A DNA stretch of 64,000 nt, taken from positions 4,523,501 to 4,587,500 of the forward strand of contig NZ_LT630003.1 of the NCBI RefSeq assembly GCF_900105615.1, in the 5' to 3' direction. This stretch comes from Lacrimispora sphenoides JCM 1415. Its GTDB lineage: Bacteria; Bacillota; Clostridia; Lachnospirales; Lachnospiraceae. The first letter of the stretch is position 1; each line of letters opens with the position of its first letter. Of this stretch, positions 59,521 to 64,000 are shown piece after piece. The notes under the pieces are model-generated. The model was not told the origin of the DNA. It saw only the letters and a program-made list of their open reading frames with translations, and ran no database searches. A program made the position numbers and the translations under genes.

Positions 59521-59874
59521 ATGGCAAAACGTGGCGGTTTTCCAGGCGCAATGCCTGGCAATATGAATAATTTAATGAAGCAGGCTCAGAAGATGCAGCG
59601 TCAGATGGAAGAGACAACAAAGGCGCTGGAGGAAAAGGAATATACAGCTGCAGCAGGCGGCGGAGCCGTGTCAGTCACTGTTTCAGGAAAAAAGGAAGTG
59701 ACTGGGGTTAAATTATCCCAGGAAGTTGTAGATCCGGATGATATCGAGATGCTTGAGGACCTGATCATGGCTGCTACCAATGAAGCATTCCGCCAGATGG
59801 AAGAAGACAACAGCTCTGCCATGGCGAAGCTGACCGGCGGTCTTGGCGGTCTAGGCGGAGGCTTTCCGTTCTAA
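59521..59874 (+). CDS. ybaB: YbaB/EbfC nucleoid-associated protein
   Basis: 117 residues. Small DNA-binding dimer usually encoded between dnaX and recR, as here. KMQRQMEETTKALEEKEYTA and VDPDDIEMLEDLIMAATNEA are typical; a Gly-rich tail LGGLGGGFPF ends it. GCAGGAGGAC precedes ATG. Confidence 0.95.
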   Translation: MAKRGGFPGAMPGNMNNLMKQAQKMQRQMEETTKALEEKEYTAAAGGGAVSVTVSGKKEVTGVKLSQEVVDPDDIEMLEDLIMAATNEAFRQMEEDNSSAMAKLTGGLGGLGGGFPF

Positions 59875-59962
59875 AGGTTGAAAAGTAAGCATTTTTCAGC
59901 CATGAATTTGTGAGTCAACTGAATATGCAAGTATATCCGATTGATTCATTAGGAGACAAATT
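59874..59962 (+). promoter_or_regulatory. Shared leader, copy 1 (recR)
   Basis: From AAGGTTGAAAAG to ATTAGGAGACAAATT just before ATG 59963. It contains an imperfect 15-base stem GAGTCAACTGAATAT / ATATCCGATTGATTC. The same leader recurs before 60696 and 63975. Confidence 0.7.
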
Positions 59963-60559
59963 ATGAATTACTATAGCAGTCAGATAACCAGATTAATAGA
60001 AGAACTGTCCAGGCTTCCGGGTATTGGCAGTAAATCCGCGCAGCGCCTGGCATTTCATATCATCAATATGCCGGAGGAACAAGTGGCAGGTCTTGCTTCA
60101 TCCATTACAGAAGCAAAACGGAATGTACGTTATTGCAAGGAATGCTTTACCCTGACGGATCAGGAAAAATGCCCCATCTGCCAGAGCGAAAAACGCAATC
60201 ATAAGGTGATCATGGTAGTGGAAGACACCAGGGATTTGGCTGCTTATGAAAAAACAGGAAAATTCGATGGCGTTTATCATGTCCTGCATGGGGCTATCTC
60301 TCCTATGCTGGGAATTGGACCTGGTGACATAAAGTTGAAAGAGCTGATGCAGAGACTGCAGGGGGATGTGGAAGAGGTGATCATTGCCACCAATTCCAGT
60401 CTTGAGGGAGAGACGACAGCCATGTATATCAGCAAGCTGATCAAACCGACAGGAATCAGGGTTACCCGTATAGCCAGCGGGGTTCCCGTTGGAGGAGACT
60501 TAGAGTACATAGATGAGGTAACATTGTTACGGGCCCTGGAAGGCCGGGTCGAACTGTAG
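59963..60559 (+). CDS. recR: Recombination mediator RecR
   Basis: 198 residues, full length. Works with RecO/RecF to load RecA at gaps. HhH motif [15 protein letters not shown] near residue 15, four-Cys zinc finger [18 protein letters not shown] at 55-72, TOPRIM domain from [14 protein letters not shown]. It is preceded by the shared leader with AGGAGAC. Confidence 0.96.
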   Translation: MNYYSSQITRLIEELSRLPGIGSKSAQRLAFHIINMPEEQVAGLASSITEAKRNVRYCKECFTLTDQEKCPICQSEKRNHKVIMVVEDTRDLAAYEKTGKFDGVYHVLHGAISPMLGIGPGDIKLKELMQRLQGDVEEVIIATNSSLEGETTAMYISKLIKPTGIRVTRIASGVPVGGDLEYIDEVTLLRALEGRVEL

Positions 60560-60582
60560 ATCATTTGCCTTGTTAGAGATAT

Positions 60583-60695
60583 AAGGTTGAAAGAAAAACA
60601 TCCTTTAGCCTTTCGTTTACGAATAGCATGCCCCGCTTTACCGGGCATCAACGGGACAGGCAAGCATATCCGCCTGATTCATTAGGAGACAAATA
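60583..60695 (+). promoter_or_regulatory. Shared leader, copy 2 (TPR protein gene)
   Basis: Starts AAGGTTGAAAGAAAAACATCC and ends ATTAGGAGACAAATA before ATG 60696. The middle differs from the other copies and carries its own stems (ATGCCCCG / CGGGCAT near 60627 and CAGGC / GCCTG at about 60657-60676). Confidence 0.65.
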
Positions 60696-63044
60696 ATGGA
60701 TAAGTACGAGTTTAATATAAAGGTTGAACAGATTAAAAAATTGGTCGGCAAAAACGACTATGATACGGCTATGAAAATAGCCGACACAATAGACTGGAAG
60801 AGAGTCCGCAACACCAATCTGCTTTCCATGGTAGCCACAATTTATGAGAAAAATAAAGATTATCAGGAAGCCAAGGAGATCCTTCTCCAGGCTTTTGAAC
60901 GTGCTCCCATTGGAAAACGTCTGCTGTATAAGCTTGCAGAGCTGGCGATCAAGGAAGGAAATATCGAAGAGGCGGAAGCCTACTATAAGGAATTTGGTGA
61001 TCTGGCCTCTGATGATCCCAGGCAGCAGCTTCTGCGCTTTATGATTTTAAAAGCAAAAGGAGCTCCGGCCCAGCAACTCATTCACTCCCTGGAATCCTAT
61101 ACCAGTGTGGAGCTGGATGAGAAATGGCTGTATGAGCTTGCTGAACTTTATAGCCTTGCGGGCATGCCTGACCGCTGTGTGGATACATGCGACCGGATCA
61201 TGCTGATGTTTGGCCTTGGAAAATATGTGGACAAGGCTATGGATTTAAAAATACAATATGCACCGCTTACCAACTACCAGATGGATCTTGTAGAGAACCG
61301 GGATAAATACGAAGCAAAGCTGCGGGCAGTTGAACAGGAATACAGCATCGGAAGAAGACCGAACTCAGAACCAGAGTCAGTGCCAGAATCAGAGCCAGAA
61401 CCAGAAGAGGAATACTATGAAGAAGAGCAGGAGTTTTACCAGGAACCGGTCATAGAATTTGAAGAGAATCCTGGAGTGGATAATCTGGAGGCGAGGCTTC
61501 AGGAAGCTGCAGTTCAGGAGACGCTGGCAAGAGAGATGTCAAAAATCTCCTATGAAGAACCCGTTATGCAGGATGAACCCAAGATGGAACGTACCAGAGT
61601 ACTGGAGGACATCCGGAGAGTGGGCCGCCCTGTAACTGCCATACCAAGACCCGGGAGTCTCTATGCATCTGCAGAAGATGAGTCTCTTTTGTATCATTCG
61701 GAGCCGGTTATTGAGGAAGAGGAGCCAGAAGGCCCCGGAATGGAAGAGACTGACATTGAGGGATATTATGACGGCGAAGCAGAATATGAAGTGCCGGATG
61801 ATGCCAGAGGACAGTTCGCCAGTGCAGTAGATGATTTTCAGGAATCCGGTGATCAGCTGGAGGAAGATTTTGGATATGAAGAAAATGATTATAATCAGCC
61901 CGGTGGATCATTAAATTCAACCTTAGAAGAGGAAAATGCTCCTTACGGCGATGAAGATCATCTGGAGTTCGAGGACTTATATGAGGAAGAGGAAGACAAC
62001 CTGGAGGAAACCCCGGTTCAAAACCACCTCATGATCGAAGCAAGGACTCCTGAAAAAGGACTTCAAATGGCTGTTGAAGCCTTAAAACAAATTCACAATG
62101 AAAATAACGTTAAGAATCCGGTGGCCAAAATCACTGGTTCCAAGTTATCCAACCGGGGAGTACTGGCATCTGCAGACAGGCTGGCCGGAAAAGATCTGGT
62201 CATTGAAGAAGCCGGTGATCTTACCAGAGAAGCGTTGGATGAATTAAATCAATTGATGGACCAGGATACAAGCGGAATGATCGTGGTTCTTATTGATAAC
62301 CCAAAGCAAATGGAAACCCTTCACCAGGAGCATCCAGCACTGGCAAGTAAATTTGAGTGCATTGGAAGCGGGGAAGAAGCCCCGGTTTTCAGTGTGAGAG
62401 AAACGGTGCGGAAGGAAAGGCCGGTAAAAGTCGTTCAGAAGCCTGCTTTTAAACCTTTGACTCCTGCTTTTAATAAGAAAGACTTAAGAGAAGAATCCTA
62501 CGAAGATTATGGAGAGCAGGAATATAGTTATGAATCGGATTCCTTGCAGGAGAATGAATATGGGCATGCCGGAGCCTATGTAAACGGAACCTATGATAAT
62601 GGAACCTTTGAAAACGGCTCCTTTGAAAACGGCTCCTATGAAAATGGCTCCTATGGAAACGATGCTTATGAAGACGGTGTCTATGAAGACAATGATTTCT
62701 ATGAAGAGAGTGAAGAATTCCGCCCATCTGTCCGGGATGAGGAAGGCCCTGGTTTTCAGGGAGAAGAAATGGATATTGACGAATTCGCCCAATATGCCTG
62801 TCGTTATGCCAATGAGATCGACTGCAGCATTACCGGAAAAAGCATGCTGGCACTCTATGAAAGAATTGAGATCATGGAAGAGGATGGACTTCCTTTAAAC
62901 AGAGCCAATGCAGAAAGTCTGATTGAAGAGGCGGCTGACCGTGCGGAAAAGCCTTCCATTGGAAAACGGATTAAAGGTCTGTTTTCCTCAAAATATGACA
63001 AAGACGGCCTTCTTGTTTTAAAAGAAGAACATTTCATTTATTAA
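60696..63044 (+). CDS. TPR protein with long acidic, repetitive linker
   Basis: 782 residues, no signal peptide. The N-terminal 210 residues form TPR-like helical pairs (YEKNKDYQEAKEILLQAFERAP, LYKLAELAIKEGNIEEAEAYY). A very acidic linker follows (about 215-445), then a small alpha/beta domain (about 450-570; IVVLIDNPKQMETL). A 5-residue tandem repeat of the type YENGS/FENGS, about ten units, lies at residues 628-670. A conserved C-terminal segment ends it (MDIDEFAQYACRYANEIDCS). No family name is known to me. It is probably a cytoplasmic scaffold. Confidence 0.65.
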   Translation: MDKYEFNIKVEQIKKLVGKNDYDTAMKIADTIDWKRVRNTNLLSMVATIYEKNKDYQEAKEILLQAFERAPIGKRLLYKLAELAIKEGNIEEAEAYYKEFGDLASDDPRQQLLRFMILKAKGAPAQQLIHSLESYTSVELDEKWLYELAELYSLAGMPDRCVDTCDRIMLMFGLGKYVDKAMDLKIQYAPLTNYQMDLVENRDKYEAKLRAVEQEYSIGRRPNSEPESVPESEPEPEEEYYEEEQEFYQEPVIEFEENPGVDNLEARLQEAAVQETLAREMSKISYEEPVMQDEPKMERTRVLEDIRRVGRPVTAIPRPGSLYASAEDESLLYHSEPVIEEEEPEGPGMEETDIEGYYDGEAEYEVPDDARGQFASAVDDFQESGDQLEEDFGYEENDYNQPGGSLNSTLEEENAPYGDEDHLEFEDLYEEEEDNLEETPVQNHLMIEARTPEKGLQMAVEALKQIHNENNVKNPVAKITGSKLSNRGVLASADRLAGKDLVIEEAGDLTREALDELNQLMDQDTSGMIVVLIDNPKQMETLHQEHPALASKFECIGSGEEAPVFSVRETVRKERPVKVVQKPAFKPLTPAFNKKDLREESYEDYGEQEYSYESDSLQENEYGHAGAYVNGTYDNGTFENGSFENGSYENGSYGNDAYEDGVYEDNDFYEESEEFRPSVRDEEGPGFQGEEMDIDEFAQYACRYANEIDCSITGKSMLALYERIEIMEEDGLPLNRANAESLIEEAADRAEKPSIGKRIKGLFSSKYDKDGLLVLKEEHFIY

Positions 63045-63059
63045 ATTGGAGTATCAAAC

Positions 63060-63893
63060 GTGGATATTAAACTCATTGCAATTGATTTGGATGGAACCTT
63101 GTTAGACAGTAAAAAGCGACTTTCGGATGTCAACCGCCAGGCACTCATCCAATGTGTTCAAAAAGGAATATGGGTTGTTCCGTGTACTGGACGAACAGTG
63201 CATGGAATACCTGAAGAAATAAAAGGCATTTCCGGAATCCGTTATGCAATTACCACCAATGGAGCGGTCATTGAGGACATGGAAGAAAAAACGGTTATTG
63301 ACACCCAGATGTTATCCCGGGAACAAGCGCTGGAGCTTTTGCACCTGGTAGAACCTTACTATGTTATGTACGATCCCTACATAGACAGACGTGGGATAAC
63401 AGAACCACGCTTTTATGAACATTTATCAGAATACGGCCTGCCGCCTGAATTACAGGAAATGGTCTTTCAGACCAGGGATGTTCATCCTAATATCATAGAG
63501 TTTGTAGAGAAGAGCGATAAGCCAGTGGAGAAAATCAACCTGTTTTTCCCCGAAATGGAAGAGCGCGCCAAACTTAGGGCTGAATTGGAGAAAAGAGAGG
63601 ATATTCTGGTCACCTCCTCCATACCAAACAATCTGGAGATCAATGCGATCGGAGCGACAAAAGGTGAGGCAATCTTAAGGCTCGCTTCCCATTTAGGGCT
63701 CAGCGGAAATCAGACAATGGCAATTGGAGATGGGGAAAATGACATTTCCATGATTCAAAAGGCAGGAATCGGAGTGGCTATGAAAAATGGAAGCAAAGAG
63801 CTCCATGCGGCTGCTGACTATATAACGGATACGAATGATGAAAACGGAGTGGCATCAGCTATTAACCGTTTGGTATTCGGAGCAAAAGGTTGA
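63060..63893 (+). CDS. Cof-type HAD-IIB sugar-phosphate phosphatase
   Basis: 277 residues. HAD motif I AIDLDGTLLDSKKRL at the N-terminus (nucleophile Asp), motif II around VVPCTGRT, and motif IV GDGENDISMIQKAG near 222. The C2B cap lies between. Family members dephosphorylate sugar phosphates or nucleotides; the substrate cannot be read. The start is GTG 63060 with TTGGAG upstream, 15 bp after the TPR gene. Confidence 0.92.
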   Translation: MDIKLIAIDLDGTLLDSKKRLSDVNRQALIQCVQKGIWVVPCTGRTVHGIPEEIKGISGIRYAITTNGAVIEDMEEKTVIDTQMLSREQALELLHLVEPYYVMYDPYIDRRGITEPRFYEHLSEYGLPPELQEMVFQTRDVHPNIIEFVEKSDKPVEKINLFFPEMEERAKLRAELEKREDILVTSSIPNNLEINAIGATKGEAILRLASHLGLSGNQTMAIGDGENDISMIQKAGIGVAMKNGSKELHAAADYITDTNDENGVASAINRLVFGAKG

Positions 63894-63974
63894 AAGAAAG
63901 ATATCCTTCAACTTTGAGTTTGTGAATCAACTGGATATGTTCACATATCCAGTTGATTTATTAGGAGACAAATT
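63886..63974 (+). promoter_or_regulatory. Shared leader, copy 3, with a perfect 15-bp hairpin
   Basis: Begins AAGGTTGAAAGAAAGATATCC inside the end of the HAD gene. It carries AATCAACTGGATATG / CATATCCAGTTGATT (63925-63939 with 63944-63958), and ends ATTAGGAGACAAATT before ATG 63975. Confidence 0.7.
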
Positions 63975-64000
63975 ATGACGAAGCTATATATGGAAAACTG
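63975..64000 (+). CDS. Start of an unidentified gene, cut by the window end
   Basis: ATG at 63975 after AGGAGACAAATT; only MTKLYMEN can be read. The same leader precedes recR and the TPR gene, which supports this start. Confidence 0.5.

Overview
The window looks like a chromosome segment of an anaerobic, spore-forming member of the Lachnospiraceae (Clostridium cluster XIVa, Lacrimispora/Enterocloster-like). This is inferred from the gene content: SpmB and a GerMN lipoprotein (sporulation), an anaerobic NrdG-type activase, a T-box ahead of metG, the large Firmicutes-type SRP RNA next to dnaX-ybaB-recR, and family-restricted proteins such as DUF5702, DUF6382-FHA and DUF6128.

Layout. 1-9338: a Tad/Flp pilus operon on the plus strand (CpaE-like, CpaF, TadB, TadC-like, Flp pilin, DUF5702, two TadE-like pseudopilins, prepilin peptidase, FHA protein), closed by a terminator. 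9456-13476: a minus-strand zinc-uptake operon (Zur, small membrane protein, ZnuA, ZnuC, ZnuB, lipoprotein). It is driven by a promoter bracketed by two perfect palindromes. 13763-19312: rhomboid protease, HIT protein, sigma factor, MurG (minus), ArsC/Spx-like protein (minus), SpmB, a MarR regulator with a palindrome inside its promoter, and the GerMN lipoprotein. 19365-30834: DUF885 lipoprotein (minus), T-box plus metG, traX, tatD, rsmA, a DhaS-like TetR regulator, oleate hydratase with a candidate operator upstream, and an oligopeptide-binding lipoprotein. 30989-36588: housekeeping genes (YwlG, HIT, bacteriohemerythrin, NagB, DUF6128, NrdG-type activase, tRNA adenosine deaminase TadA).

36937-56142 is the accessory core. 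A secreted 3286-residue YD/RHS-repeat protein carries a C-terminal toxin and is followed by its immunity gene. Downstream lie three further, incomplete C-terminal cassettes. Cassette 2 restarts in the RHS core, keeps the same pretoxin, has a new toxin tip and has its own immunity gene. Cassette 3 restarts in the last YD repeats, with a different pretoxin, toxin and DUF4279 immunity gene. Cassette 4 has only the core, with the toxin deleted, and a second DUF4279 immunity gene. The cassettes are separated by copies of a structured non-coding element of several hundred bases. It has twin hairpins whose arms co-vary between copies, two decayed copies of a small minus-strand gene, and an IS110-family transposase remnant. 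The arrangement reads as an Rhs tip-switching reservoir, in which silent tips sit behind long tracts of homology to the expressed gene.

56313-64000 returns to the core genome: SRP RNA, a phosphofructokinase with a Lys typical of PPi or mixed-substrate enzymes, dnaX, ybaB, recR, a TPR/acidic repeat protein, a HAD phosphatase and the start of one more gene. Three of these genes (recR, the TPR gene and the last, cut gene) share an almost identical leader with a hairpin just before the ribosome-binding site. All functional statements come from reading the sequence; no database search was run.
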